Source: Flavobacterium aquicola
GTDB lineage: Bacteria > Bacteroidota > Bacteroidia > Flavobacteriales > Flavobacteriaceae
Direction of reading: 5' to 3'
DNA length: 64,000 bases
Assembly: GCF_003385115.1 (NCBI RefSeq)
Contig: NZ_QUNI01000002.1
Location: 124,001 to 188,000 of the forward strand
Under the pieces are notes generated by a model. That model had not been told where the DNA came from. It saw only the letters and a list, made by a program, of their open reading frames with translations, and made no database searches. The translations under genes and the position numbers were made by a program. Each line of letters starts with the position of its first letter. Positions within the stretch are counted from its first letter, which is position 1. This document shows positions 46,173 through 55,394 of this stretch, piece by piece.

Positions 46173-48200
46173 TTATTTTTTAAAATTTAAAATACCGTTT
46201 TTTAACCAGGTTTCATATTCTACAGCATTTACATAACTAATAGTCGGCTGGTTTTTATTCAGATTATTTCCTTGCAAATCAGTCAGCACATACAGAGGCT
46301 GCGTATTCGTATTGTATTTTGAAATCATAAAATCAGTCCATTTATCTCCTATCGTTTCAATTTCTGCACCTGTTGTTTTAGATATAAACTGCTCACTCTT
46401 TGGTAATGGCCTTTGATCATCCACATATAATGAAATTAAGACTACATCATTTTTAAGAATAGAAAGCACACTAGTAACAGACCAGACATTGTTTTCCATT
46501 TTTCTGCAATTTACACAGGCATGTCCAGTAAAATCAAGCATTATAGGTTTATTCACTGCTTTGGCATATGCAAGTCCTTTATCATAATCATCAAAAACAA
46601 CAATTTGGTGAGGACCTAATTTTGCACCTTCTGGCAAAGTTGCTGCTGGTGCAACTGCATTAGAACCACCTACACCATATGGGCTCTCACTGTATTCCAT
46701 TGGAGGCGGAAATGCACTTATCAATTTAAGCGGAGCTCCCCAAAGCCCAGGTATTAAATAAACTGTAAAAGACAAAACCAGCAAACCTAAATACAGTCTT
46801 CCTACCGAGATATGAGGCAACGGACTATCGTGTGGCATCGTTATTTTTCCAAATAAATAAAAAGCCAATGTTCCAAAAATAGCTATCCAAATCACCAGAA
46901 ACACTTCTCGTTCTAACAAATGCAATTGCAGTACTAAATCTGCATTAGATAAAAATTTAAAAGCTAAAGCTAATTCTAAAAACCCCAAAACTACTTTAAC
47001 CGTATTTAACCATCCGCCTGATTTTGGTAACGAATTTAACCATCCTGGAAACATTGCAAAAAGCATAAAAGGCAAAGCCAAAGCTAAGGAAAAACCTAAC
47101 ATTCCTACTATGGGAGCAATTCCGCCTTTGGAAGCCGCATCAACTAAAAGAGTCCCTACAATAGGGCCGGTACAAGAAAAGGAAACAATAGCTAACGCCA
47201 ATGCCATAAATAAAATTCCAATAATACCTCCTCTATCAGCTTGACTGTCTACTTTATTTGCCCATGAATTAGGCAGCATAATCTCGAAAGCTCCAAGGAA
47301 TGATGTTGCAAATACGATTAATAAAATAAAGAATATAATATTAAAATATACATTGGTAGACAGCGCATTCAATGCATCGGCACCAAAAATCCACGTAACC
47401 ACAAATCCTAATAATACGTAAATAAGTATGATCGAAATTCCATAAATAATGGCATTTCTAATTCCTGCAGCTTTATTTTTACTTTGTTTGGTAAAAAAAC
47501 TTACTGTCATCGGAATCATTGGAAATACACAAGGTGTCAGCAAAGCAGCAAATCCAGATAAAAAAGCAATAAAGAAAATAGACCATAATCCTTTTCCTGA
47601 TTTAGGCTGTGACTGTTCTACCGTCTTAATTTCTGTAATATCCGGAACATTGTTCTCTATTACTGCCGGAGCAATACTTGCAGTATCTATTTTAGTCCCA
47701 TCCTGTTTTGCAACAGCAGCCGGAACTATTTCTGCAGCAGTATTTGTTTTTACTGTAGGTATATTAAAAGTAAATTTCTTTTCCAGATTAATACAAACCT
47801 CTTTACAGATCTGATAATTCAATTCAGCCTGAATAGCTGTAATTTTAGGATTTAGCAGCTTTATTTCCTGCTGAATCTGCGCTTTATCATGAAAAAATGT
47901 TTCATTTACTCCAAAAACATCATTGAAAGCTGTAGTAGTCTTGCTTTCTTTGGCTTTGCCAACCAAATCAAAATTTCCTTTTTGATCTTTAAAAATAACT
48001 TCCAATGGAAGCGGTCCTCCATCAGGGGTAAATTGTGAGTATATATGCCAATCCTTTTCTATTACCGCATTAAAAGTTAAAATATAATTAGTTTCCGATT
48101 TCTTTTCGATTGCTATCGTCCATTTTGCTGGATCCAAAACCTGTGCATTTACTTTGGCGAAAGCTAAAAAAGCAAGCAGTATAAAAAGTAATTTCTTCAT
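46173..48200 (-). CDS. dsbD: Thiol:disulfide interchange protein DsbD
   Basis: A 675-residue transmembrane electron conduit moving reducing power from cytoplasmic thioredoxin to periplasmic thiols. A signal peptide (1-19) precedes an N-terminal alpha domain (about 20-150, with a C-x3-C pair in QICKEVCINL). Then come eight membrane helices (about 205-480, with LTPCVFPMIPMTVSFF and SCTGPIVGTLL) and a C-terminal thioredoxin domain with HACVNCRKMENNVW. The gene starts 9 bp after tilS ends on the same strand, so it is the last gene of a pabB-tilS-dsbD transcript. Confidence 0.93.
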   Translation of the reverse strand: MKKLLFILLAFLAFAKVNAQVLDPAKWTIAIEKKSETNYILTFNAVIEKDWHIYSQFTPDGGPLPLEVIFKDQKGNFDLVGKAKESKTTTAFNDVFGVNETFFHDKAQIQQEIKLLNPKITAIQAELNYQICKEVCINLEKKFTFNIPTVKTNTAAEIVPAAVAKQDGTKIDTASIAPAVIENNVPDITEIKTVEQSQPKSGKGLWSIFFIAFLSGFAALLTPCVFPMIPMTVSFFTKQSKNKAAGIRNAIIYGISIILIYVLLGFVVTWIFGADALNALSTNVYFNIIFFILLIVFATSFLGAFEIMLPNSWANKVDSQADRGGIIGILFMALALAIVSFSCTGPIVGTLLVDAASKGGIAPIVGMLGFSLALALPFMLFAMFPGWLNSLPKSGGWLNTVKVVLGFLELALAFKFLSNADLVLQLHLLEREVFLVIWIAIFGTLAFYLFGKITMPHDSPLPHISVGRLYLGLLVLSFTVYLIPGLWGAPLKLISAFPPPMEYSESPYGVGGSNAVAPAATLPEGAKLGPHQIVVFDDYDKGLAYAKAVNKPIMLDFTGHACVNCRKMENNVWSVTSVLSILKNDVVLISLYVDDQRPLPKSEQFISKTTGAEIETIGDKWTDFMISKYNTNTQPLYVLTDLQGNNLNKNQPTISYVNAVEYETWLKNGILNFKK

Positions 48201-48209
48201 TATTAGTAG

Positions 48210-49520
48210 CTAAATTAATTCTATTTTTAATATGTTTTTTGTTGTATTAACTGTTCTAAATCGATTGTCCGCCCGTATTCCAACTACCCAGACTATTTGC
48301 TCTCCTGAACACAGAATCCAGATATTCTCCTTTTCGATCAGTGATAATTTTTCATCTTTAAAAAGCTTGCTTACTTTCTTCGATTTTCCACCCATTCCGA
48401 GAGGTATAAAGACATCTCCTGTTTTCCACTTCCGCAAAACCAAAGGATAAACCAATTGATCAGCGTCCACAAAGATAACTGTATTTGAATCAATCAAAAT
48501 GTCATCTGCTTTGCTTATACTCAATTTTAAGGGAACATTAACTTCTGTCTGATTTTCGGTAATATAAAATTCTTCTGAAATTTCGATTTGCTTAACAGGG
48601 CATACAATTATAAAATCCCTGTCTTTCAATAATCGGTAATCTGTGGCAAAAACCTGTTTCCCAGACTGTCCATCTACTAAATCATAAATATCATCCCAAG
48701 CTGTAAACCCATATTCTTTGAGCCATTGGTACAAATAGGACTGATAATTTGGCAATTGCATCAGCTTTTTTAAGTCAAAATGAATTTGATCTTCTTCTTC
48801 ATGGGCAACTTGCTGATATACCATTGAGGCAGCATCTTCAACCATTGATTGTGACTGCTGCAGATAACTTTCGGTTTTCAGGAATGACGAAATAAAATTA
48901 GGATTCAGCTCCTTTAAAATTGGAATTAAATGATGACGAATTTTATTTCTCACATATTTATCAGAAGCATTACTGCTGTCTTCTCTCCATCGGATATCAT
49001 GCTCTTTGGCATAATTATCAATCTCATTACGAGTCAAAAAAAGCAAAGGGCGGATTATTTTATCATTTTGAACAGGAATACCAGTCAGTCCTTCCAATCC
49101 TGTTCCTCGTGTAAAATTTATTAAAAAAGTTTCCAGATTATCATCAGCATGATGTGCGGTGAGTATGTAATCAAAATTTTCATTCTCGAGCAATTCGTAA
49201 AACCAATTGTATCGCAAAACTCTCGCAGCAACTTGAGTAGACAATTTATAATCTTTGGCAAAAGCCTCAGTATCAAACTGAGTTACATAAATTGGAACTG
49301 CATTGGCATCAGCATACTCCTGTATGAATTTTTGATCTCCAAAACTCTCCACTCCTCGAAGCTGAAAATTGCAGTGCGCTATAGCAATATCAAATTTCAA
49401 TTCCTGAAACAAATGCAATAAAACCATACTGTCTAAACCGCCGCTTACAGCAAGAAGCAGTTTTTTTTGATTCAAAAAAGGAATTTCTTTATTGATATGA
49501 TTTTGAAGTAAATCTTTCAT
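48210..49520 (-). CDS. tilS: tRNA(Ile)-lysidine synthetase
   Basis: TilS modifies the wobble C34 of the minor tRNA(Ile) to lysidine, allowing AUA decoding. The PP-loop SGGLDS (AVSGGLDSMVLLHLF) is at about residue 27, with AHCNFQLRG and AHHADDNLETFLIN after it. The C-terminal substrate-binding domain runs to residue 436. Middle gene of the pabB-tilS-dsbD set. Confidence 0.94.
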   Translation of the reverse strand: MKDLLQNHINKEIPFLNQKKLLLAVSGGLDSMVLLHLFQELKFDIAIAHCNFQLRGVESFGDQKFIQEYADANAVPIYVTQFDTEAFAKDYKLSTQVAARVLRYNWFYELLENENFDYILTAHHADDNLETFLINFTRGTGLEGLTGIPVQNDKIIRPLLFLTRNEIDNYAKEHDIRWREDSSNASDKYVRNKIRHHLIPILKELNPNFISSFLKTESYLQQSQSMVEDAASMVYQQVAHEEEDQIHFDLKKLMQLPNYQSYLYQWLKEYGFTAWDDIYDLVDGQSGKQVFATDYRLLKDRDFIIVCPVKQIEISEEFYITENQTEVNVPLKLSISKADDILIDSNTVIFVDADQLVYPLVLRKWKTGDVFIPLGMGGKSKKVSKLFKDEKLSLIEKENIWILCSGEQIVWVVGIRADNRFRTVNTTKNILKIELI

Positions 49521-49610
49521 TTATAACTCTTAATTTGTTGGATCTAATTTGAAGACATGCATCATTACTATTCAAAAATACTCATTATTATTTAAATCAA
49601 ATTGTAATGA

Positions 49611-50900
49611 TTACTGCTGTAAGACTTCAAGCATTGCTTTGGCTTTTAGTAGACATTCCTCGTATTCTTTTTCTGGAACAGATAAGGAAGTTATGGCACT
49701 GCCGACAGAAAAAGACACATATTCATTTGCTTCATTATAGAGAATACCGCGAATAACTACATTAAAATCGAAGTCTCCATCAGGTGTAAAATACCCCACA
49801 GCGCCACTATACAGACCCCGTTTTGTTTCCTCCAGTTTTTCTATAATCCTCATCGCAGCATACTTGGGCGCACCTGTCATACTTCCCATAGGAAATGTAG
49901 TTCTTAATGCGTCTACTGCTGCGTATTTTGGATCCATTTTGGAAGTAATTGTCGAGATCATCTGATGCACCTGCAGAAAAGAATAAATACCACAAAGTTC
50001 TTTGACTTCAACCGTGGCTTTTTGGGCTGTATGTGACAAATCATTTCGAACCAAGTCCGTAATCATAATATTTTCGGCTCTTTCTTTGGGATCCTGTTCC
50101 AAATTATTTTTTGAAATTTCATCTTCAACTGGGTCAGCAAATCGCTTTGAAGTTCCTTTTATAGGCTGGGAAATAAGAATTTCTTTTTCTTTTTTAAGAT
50201 ATCGCTCTGGTGATGCCGAAAGCAAAAATTGCTTATTATTCTTGAAAAAGACAGTAAACGGCGCCTGCGAAATTTCATTGAGTTTTAAGAATTTTTCTAA
50301 AGGATCAATTTTCGCATTCTGAGCAAAAAACTCCATGCAGAAATTAGCTTCATACACATCTCCCTGATGAATATGCTCTAATAATTTAACCACTTTATCC
50401 AAGTAACTTTGTTTCGAAATACGCTGCTGAACTGCAATAGTATTTGAAGTAATAGTATCTTGTTTTGCAAAATTAATAATGCTTTCAAAATCTTCTTCAA
50501 TTTCATCATCACACATTTTTAGATATTGAATTTCAAGCTGATTTCCTTTAAGCAGAAATATTTTCTTTGGCTGAAAAAAGAACAAATCAGGAAAGTCCAA
50601 ACCATCAAATTTATTGGATTCTAAATGCTCTACATCATTTTTCAAATCATATGCCAGATAGCCAAAAAGCCAGTCTTTGGCAGTCTGCTGGTATTGTTTT
50701 AAATCTTCAAATGCATTATGGTAATCTGTTTTTATTGATGTAAACGCATCGACAGCCAGGACACAGTCAAAATTAGAATATTCATCGGAAAAAGAATTGC
50801 TGTCCAGAAAAGTGATCTCACGAAATTGCTGTCCCCACCCCACTAGCTGCTGCTTAAGAGCAATTGGTTCCTCAATAATTTTGTAAATGGAAGTTCTCAA
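49611..50900 (-). CDS. pabB: Aminodeoxychorismate synthase component I-like
   Basis: Chorismate-utilising enzyme of 429 residues, the glutamine-amide-independent subunit that aminates chorismate toward p-aminobenzoate for folate. The chorismate-binding blocks PIKGTSKRFADPVEDE, MITDLVRNDLSHTA and FPMGSMTGAPKYAAMRIIE are complete. No trp operon genes are adjacent, and the length and N-terminal half fit PabB better than TrpE, but component I of anthranilate synthase is the alternative. It is first of the minus-strand set with tilS (90 bp gap) and dsbD. Confidence 0.88.
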   Translation of the reverse strand: MRTSIYKIIEEPIALKQQLVGWGQQFREITFLDSNSFSDEYSNFDCVLAVDAFTSIKTDYHNAFEDLKQYQQTAKDWLFGYLAYDLKNDVEHLESNKFDGLDFPDLFFFQPKKIFLLKGNQLEIQYLKMCDDEIEEDFESIINFAKQDTITSNTIAVQQRISKQSYLDKVVKLLEHIHQGDVYEANFCMEFFAQNAKIDPLEKFLKLNEISQAPFTVFFKNNKQFLLSASPERYLKKEKEILISQPIKGTSKRFADPVEDEISKNNLEQDPKERAENIMITDLVRNDLSHTAQKATVEVKELCGIYSFLQVHQMISTITSKMDPKYAAVDALRTTFPMGSMTGAPKYAAMRIIEKLEETKRGLYSGAVGYFTPDGDFDFNVVIRGILYNEANEYVSFSVGSAITSLSVPEKEYEECLLKAKAMLEVLQQ

Positions 50901-51107
50901 AAATTAATCTATTTATTAATTTCAAAATTACAATAAAAAAATAAGGTTTTTCAAGAAGAAATTTCACAAAACCGGCACATAGTTAAATAAATATTAAAAA
51001 AGTTTTTTCCTATTAAAACATCATATATTTGATACAGAATTCAAGCTTGAAAATTCAAAAACAATCATTCAAAAAAAAACTATTTTTCCCCCTTTAAAAC
51101 TAAACCT

Positions 51108-52004
51108 ATGAACAAAGTTTTGAGACGAAGCTTACTATTATTTACTGTTACTGCATTATTATTTATCGGCTGTAAAAAAGCGGAAGCTCCTGAAGAAGAA
51201 GCAGTATCTGCAGAAACAGTTTCCGCGGATACTGCTTCTTCATCAGCAGCTGTCGAAAAAGAAGGAAGTACGCGAAAATTTATCCGTACTGCCGATATAA
51301 AATTTAAAGTAAAAAATGTTGCAAAATCCACTTATATTATTGAAAACATTACCAATAAATTTGATGGATTTGTTACATATACCAATTTACAAAGTACTAT
51401 TCTTGACCAATTTGAAACCAAAGTAAGTCTCGACAGCACACTCCAGACAATTCGATACAATGTAGAAAATGACATTACCATCAGAGTTCCTAACAAAAGA
51501 CTTGATACAGTCATCAAATCCATAGCTAAACAAATCGATTTTCTGGATTACCGCCTTATAAAAGCCGACGATGTTTCGCTAAAAATGCTTTCCAACAAGC
51601 TTTCGCAGACCAGAAGTGCTGACAGCGAAAAAAGAATAGAAAAAGCAATTGATACAAAAGGCAAAAAAATTAACGACATCATGGATGCCGAAAATACTTT
51701 GGCCAATAAAAAAGAACAAAATGACAATACTAAACTAGAAAACCTGTCAATGGAAGACCAAGTCAATTTTAGTACATTAACACTCTAAATATATCAGAAC
51801 GAATCGGTAAAACAGGAGATTATCGCCAGTACTAAAGATTCTAATTATTACAAGCCAAATATTGGCATCCGCATACTCGATTCTTTAAAATCCGGCGGAT
51901 ATGTTCTTCTTAATCTTATTGTTGTATTATTTGAAATCTGGTGGCTGCTAGTATTAGTTATTGGCGGTTATTTTCTATACAAGAAGTATAGTAAGAAAGA
52001 ATAA
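51108..52004 (+). pseudogene. DUF4349-type lipoprotein broken by an in-frame ochre codon
   Basis: The frame from 51108 encodes a lipoprotein signal (TALLFIGCKKAEAP, lipidated Cys near 22), an acidic linker, and a DUF4349-like soluble domain with a coiled coil (MLSNKLSQTRSADSEKRIEK). TAA at 51786-51788 interrupts the beta-rich part after STLTL. The same frame continues IYQNESVKQEII ..., into a membrane helix (YVLLNLIVVLFEIWWLLVL) and a KKYSKKE end at 52004. Uninterrupted it would be 298 residues with a membrane anchor, typical of the family. One substitution (AAA or CAA to TAA) explains it. Confidence 0.85.
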
Positions 52005-52321
52005 AACATTTTAGAATCATTTTTTTATACAAAGCGGCTAAAATCTAAACCAAAAAAGGTTTTGGATTTTAGCCGTTTTATTTTGTGTCTTTAACCAATC
52101 ATTAAAAGCCACAACTATCTCAATTTTAATATATTATTCACAATAAAAACAACATAGAAATAAGTAATAATAAAAAAATTAACTAAATTTGTAGTAGGAC
52201 AAAGGACTTAGTTTTCTGCCTATGAAAACTATCAACGGTAAATGGATGAATAAAGGTATTAAACAGCAACTCACGCGGCCTTGAGCTATAGCTTATACAT
52301 TTAACCAAAAAAATAAAAAAT
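52005..52321. other. Intergenic region before the DoxX-like gene
   Basis: The 317-bp gap holds a strong terminator at 52031-52080, a TAAATTTG -7-like box (52184-52191), and a 20-codon ORF (52222-52284, MKTINGKWMNKG...). The ORF could be a leader peptide but lacks support. Confidence 0.4.
52031..52080 (+). terminator. Terminator after the DUF4349 pseudogene
   Basis: AAGCGGCTAAAATC, TAAACC and matching GGTTTTGGATTTTAGCCG arms form a long stem ending in a T run. Confidence 0.9.
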
Positions 52322-52696
52322 ATGAAAACTGCCACTCTCTTTATCCGTACAATAATTGGTATACTGCTAGTTTTAGTTTCCCTTGCCTATTTCTTTAATT
52401 TAATGCCGGATCTTTCTACCAGCGGTGATTTCAAAGCTTTTCAGCTGGGCTTAATTTCTTCGGTATATTTAATGCCGATGGTTAAGGCAATTGAACTATT
52501 ATGCGGCATTTCATATCTCACAGGAAAATATGTCACCTTGTCTAACATTGTAGTTCTTCCAGTGAGCATAAACATTTTATTTATCAATTTCTTTCTGAAT
52601 CCAAACGGAATACCGCTTGCACTTTTTGTATTCCTTGGCAATCTATTTCTAATCTATAGTTATTGGAAAAACTACAAAAGCTTATTCAAAGCATAA
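52322..52696 (+). CDS. DoxX-like small membrane protein
   Basis: A 124-residue, four-helix membrane protein beginning MKTATLFIRTIIGILLVLV. It shares the hydrophobic spacing of DoxX relatives, including KAIELLCGISYLTGKY and a lone charged helix boundary. No function assigned. It has its own terminator and a 317-bp upstream region. Confidence 0.75.
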   Translation: MKTATLFIRTIIGILLVLVSLAYFFNLMPDLSTSGDFKAFQLGLISSVYLMPMVKAIELLCGISYLTGKYVTLSNIVVLPVSINILFINFFLNPNGIPLALFVFLGNLFLIYSYWKNYKSLFKA

Positions 52697-52739
52697 CAAA
52701 CTATTATCTAAGATAGTTTCACACAATAACATAAAAAAC

Positions 52740-52778
52740 ACAAAAAACCCGAGAGATTTCTCCATCGGGTTTTTTCTA
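52740..52778. terminator. Terminator between the DoxX-like gene and lpdA
   Basis: AAAAAACCCGA / TCGGGTTTTTT stem with a purine-pyrimidine loop, shared by the two convergent genes. Confidence 0.9.
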
Positions 52779-52819
52779 TTTGTAAAGATGCGCCACAGTG
52801 CATCTCTGCAGTATCTATA

Positions 52820-54223
52820 TTATACGTGCAGAGCTCTATTGTCTGTAGCTGCCAATGCTGCTTCTTTTACCGCTTCCGCAAATGTTGGATGCGCGTGCGA
52901 CATTCTGGAAATATCTTCGGCAGAAGCTTTATACTCCATAGCAACCACTGCTTCGGCAATCAAATCGGCAGTTCTAGCACCAATCATGTGTACACCAAGA
53001 ACTTCATCTGTTTTTTCATCAGCAAGGATTTTTACAAATCCGTCAAGATCTGCACTCGCACGAGCACGTCCTAAAGCTTTGAAAGGGAAACTTCCCACTT
53101 TATATTTTGTACCAGTTGCTTTTAACTGCTCTTCTGTTTGTCCAACAGCAGCAACTTCCGGCCAAGTATAAACAACACCTGGAATTAAATTATAATCAAT
53201 ATGCGGTTTTTGTCCAGCTAAGATTTCAGCAACCATAGTTCCTTCTTCTTCCGCTTTGTGAGCAAGCATTGCACCACGAACAACATCTCCGATAGCATAG
53301 ATATTTGGAACCGAAGTCTGCAGATGATCATTTACTTCTACTTGACCTCTGTCAGAGATTTTAACTCCGGCTTTATCAGCATTCAATCCATCAGTATACG
53401 GACGACGGCCAACAGAAACTAATGAATAATCACCTTCAAGGGTAATTACTTCACCTTTTGCATTTTCTGCCTGAACGATTACAGCATCACCATTTCTCTC
53501 AACCGACTGCACTTTATGAGAAGTATAGAATTTCATTCCTTGTTTTTTCAGCACTTTTGTCAATTCTTTAGACAAAGCACCATCCATACCCGGAATAATT
53601 CTGTCCATGAATTCAACAACAGAAACCTGCGCTCCTAATCTCAAATATACCTGACCTAATTCGATACCAATAACACCACCGCCAATAATAACAAGGTGTT
53701 TTGGAACTTCTTTAAGCGCTAAAGCTTCTGTAGAGGTGATGATTCTTTCTTTGTCAATTTTGATAAAAGGCAAAGAAGACGGTTTTGAACCAGTAGCAAT
53801 AATAATATTTTTGGCCTCGATTGTTTCCGATGTTCCGTCAGCTTTTGCAACAGCAACATGAGTCGCATCTACAAATGATCCTAGACCATTAAAAACAGTG
53901 ATTTTATTTTTCTCCATCAGAAAATTAACTCCACCTGATGTTTGATCGACAACCGCCTGTTTGCGGGCAATCATTTTTTCTAAATTAACTTTTACATCAC
54001 CCGAAAGTTCAATTCCATGATCGGCAAAATGCTTAATTTCAGCATAATGGTATGAAGATGAAAGCAATGCTTTCGAAGGAATACAGCCTACGTTTAAGCA
54101 AGTCCCTCCCAAAGTTGAATATTTCTCTATAATTGCTGTTTTGAAACCCAATTGTGCACAACGAATAGCTGAAACATATCCGCCTGGCCCAGAACCTATA
54201 ATGACTACGTCAAATGAACTCAT
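52820..54223 (-). CDS. lpdA: Dihydrolipoyl dehydrogenase
   Basis: FAD disulfide oxidoreductase, the E3 component of pyruvate and 2-oxoglutarate dehydrogenase and glycine cleavage complexes. The redox pair is C42/C47 (LGGTCLNVGCIPSKALL) after the FAD fold VVIIGSGPGGYVSAI. The NAD fold is IIGGGVIGIELGQVY, and the C-terminal catalytic His-Glu pair is H445/E450 in HAHPTFAEAV. Its 467 residues match the family. No partner dehydrogenase gene is adjacent. Confidence 0.96.
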   Translation of the reverse strand: MSSFDVVIIGSGPGGYVSAIRCAQLGFKTAIIEKYSTLGGTCLNVGCIPSKALLSSSYHYAEIKHFADHGIELSGDVKVNLEKMIARKQAVVDQTSGGVNFLMEKNKITVFNGLGSFVDATHVAVAKADGTSETIEAKNIIIATGSKPSSLPFIKIDKERIITSTEALALKEVPKHLVIIGGGVIGIELGQVYLRLGAQVSVVEFMDRIIPGMDGALSKELTKVLKKQGMKFYTSHKVQSVERNGDAVIVQAENAKGEVITLEGDYSLVSVGRRPYTDGLNADKAGVKISDRGQVEVNDHLQTSVPNIYAIGDVVRGAMLAHKAEEEGTMVAEILAGQKPHIDYNLIPGVVYTWPEVAAVGQTEEQLKATGTKYKVGSFPFKALGRARASADLDGFVKILADEKTDEVLGVHMIGARTADLIAEAVVAMEYKASAEDISRMSHAHPTFAEAVKEAALAATDNRALHV

Positions 54224-54875
54224 AGTATGTGATTTTTATTTTTAGTGTTGCAAAATTAAGGAATAAAGTTTTGTTTAAAGTTTAATTTTCAAGGTTTTTT
54301 GTTCCAATTATAACGATTTCATCAACAATTTTAAAGAAACACTTTTAATAACTCAAGCAAATGCAGTATTCCACGTCTGGTACTTATATAAGCCCACACC
54401 CAGCGGGTTTAGAAATATTTAAAACATAGTTAGTTGTAAGAATTCTTGAGTTAGTTGTAAGAATGCCACGATTAGTTAAGGCAAATCCGCGGTTAGTTGA
54501 CCTAAATCTTCAGTTAGTTGACCTAAATCTTCTGTTAGTTGTGGTAAAGTCACTAACATTGTTATAACTAACTGCGAATTTGCCTCAACTAACGGCTAAT
54601 TACAGTCTTCTGAGGATAAATTATAATCTTCTGAGGCTATACCAGAGTTTTTAGAAGGTAAAATAATAACTGATTGACAAGAAGTACGTTTTATAGGATT
54701 ATAATTATTATTCTCTATATTTGAAAAGAAGGAAATCTGACGGTTTATCATATAAAAAAATAAGTTAGCAGATACCAGTTAAAAAAACAATTACCTATGA
54801 AAGAAGATTTTATAACATTTGCAGAAGAGTAATCGTAGATAACAGAAACTAATAACAAAAAAAGATCACAAATAA
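54224..54875. other. Intergenic region with a 21-bp-periodic array
   Basis: The 652-bp gap contains the periodic array (54429-54660) and otherwise AT-rich sequence. An 11-codon ORF at 54796 is too short to call. No known gene remnant was recognised. Confidence 0.55.
54429..54660. repeat. Array with exact 21-bp period
   Basis: GTTAGTTG-like units start at 54429, 54450, 54471, 54492, 54513 and 54534, each 21 bp apart (the third reads ATTAGTTA). Reverse units AACTAAC start at 54566 and 54587, also 21 bp apart, and TCTTCTGAGG occurs at 54606 and 54627. Unit bodies vary (for example TAAGAATTC, ACCTAAATC). On the minus strand one frame reads heptads such as QLTEDLGQLTEDLG before a stop, so it may be a decayed heptad-coding region or a non-coding binding array. 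Confidence 0.82.
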
Positions 54876-55244
54876 ATGCATGCAATTTTAATTATAATAC
54901 CACTATTCTTTCAGATTATTTTTGGCAGAAAAGCTATTGGAGGAGATATTAAACTAAGCTTTGGAACCATTTGTTTAATTAGCTTTTTAGGCCAAATACT
55001 ATTTACCATTTTAGCGTTTAATATAATTGTATATTCTCTTGAAAGAAACAATAATGCTTGCCGATTGCCATTAGTTGGACTTATAATGTTTTCGTTGTTG
55101 TTTACTGTAATTTTATTCATAACAATGATTATTCAAGACCGTATCAAAAAGTCATATGGAAATGAGGAAATTGAGGAAATTGACAAAGTCGAAGATGAGA
55201 ATGATAAAATTGAAGAATATGAAGATGATGAAGATTGGGATTAA
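54876..55244 (+). CDS. Small membrane protein with acidic C-terminus, unknown
   Basis: A 122-residue protein with three hydrophobic segments (residues about 1-12, 25-50, 65-88) and a very acidic tail (NEEIEEIDKVEDENDKIEEY). No family recognised. It is single, between the 21-bp array and the permease terminator. Confidence 0.6.
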   Translation: MHAILIIIPLFFQIIFGRKAIGGDIKLSFGTICLISFLGQILFTILAFNIIVYSLERNNNACRLPLVGLIMFSLLFTVILFITMIIQDRIKKSYGNEEIEEIDKVEDENDKIEEYEDDEDWD

Positions 55245-55344
55245 TTGAAAACAACAATTAAAACAAAAACATCCAGACTGTAACTGTTACAAACAGATTT
55301 GGGCATTTAATGGAAAGGTATTTCCCTTCTTTATTAAAAACAAA

Positions 55345-55378
55345 AGAAAGCCGTTTTGATTCTTCAAAACGGCTTTCT
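55345..55378. terminator. Bidirectional terminator
   Basis: AGAAAGCCGTTTTG / CAAAACGGCTTTCT perfect stem with a 6-base loop, between the small membrane gene and the permease gene. Confidence 0.93.
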
Positions 55379-55394
55379 ATTTATTATTATTTCA

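Noticed and set aside
52222..52284. 20-codon leader ORF before the DoxX-like gene
   Set aside because: It is too short, with no ribosome-binding or attenuation structure connecting it to the gene.
54429..54660. CRISPR-like array
   Set aside because: The units are 21 bp with variable cores and no constant repeat of 24-40 bp, spacers or cas genes; it does not match CRISPR.
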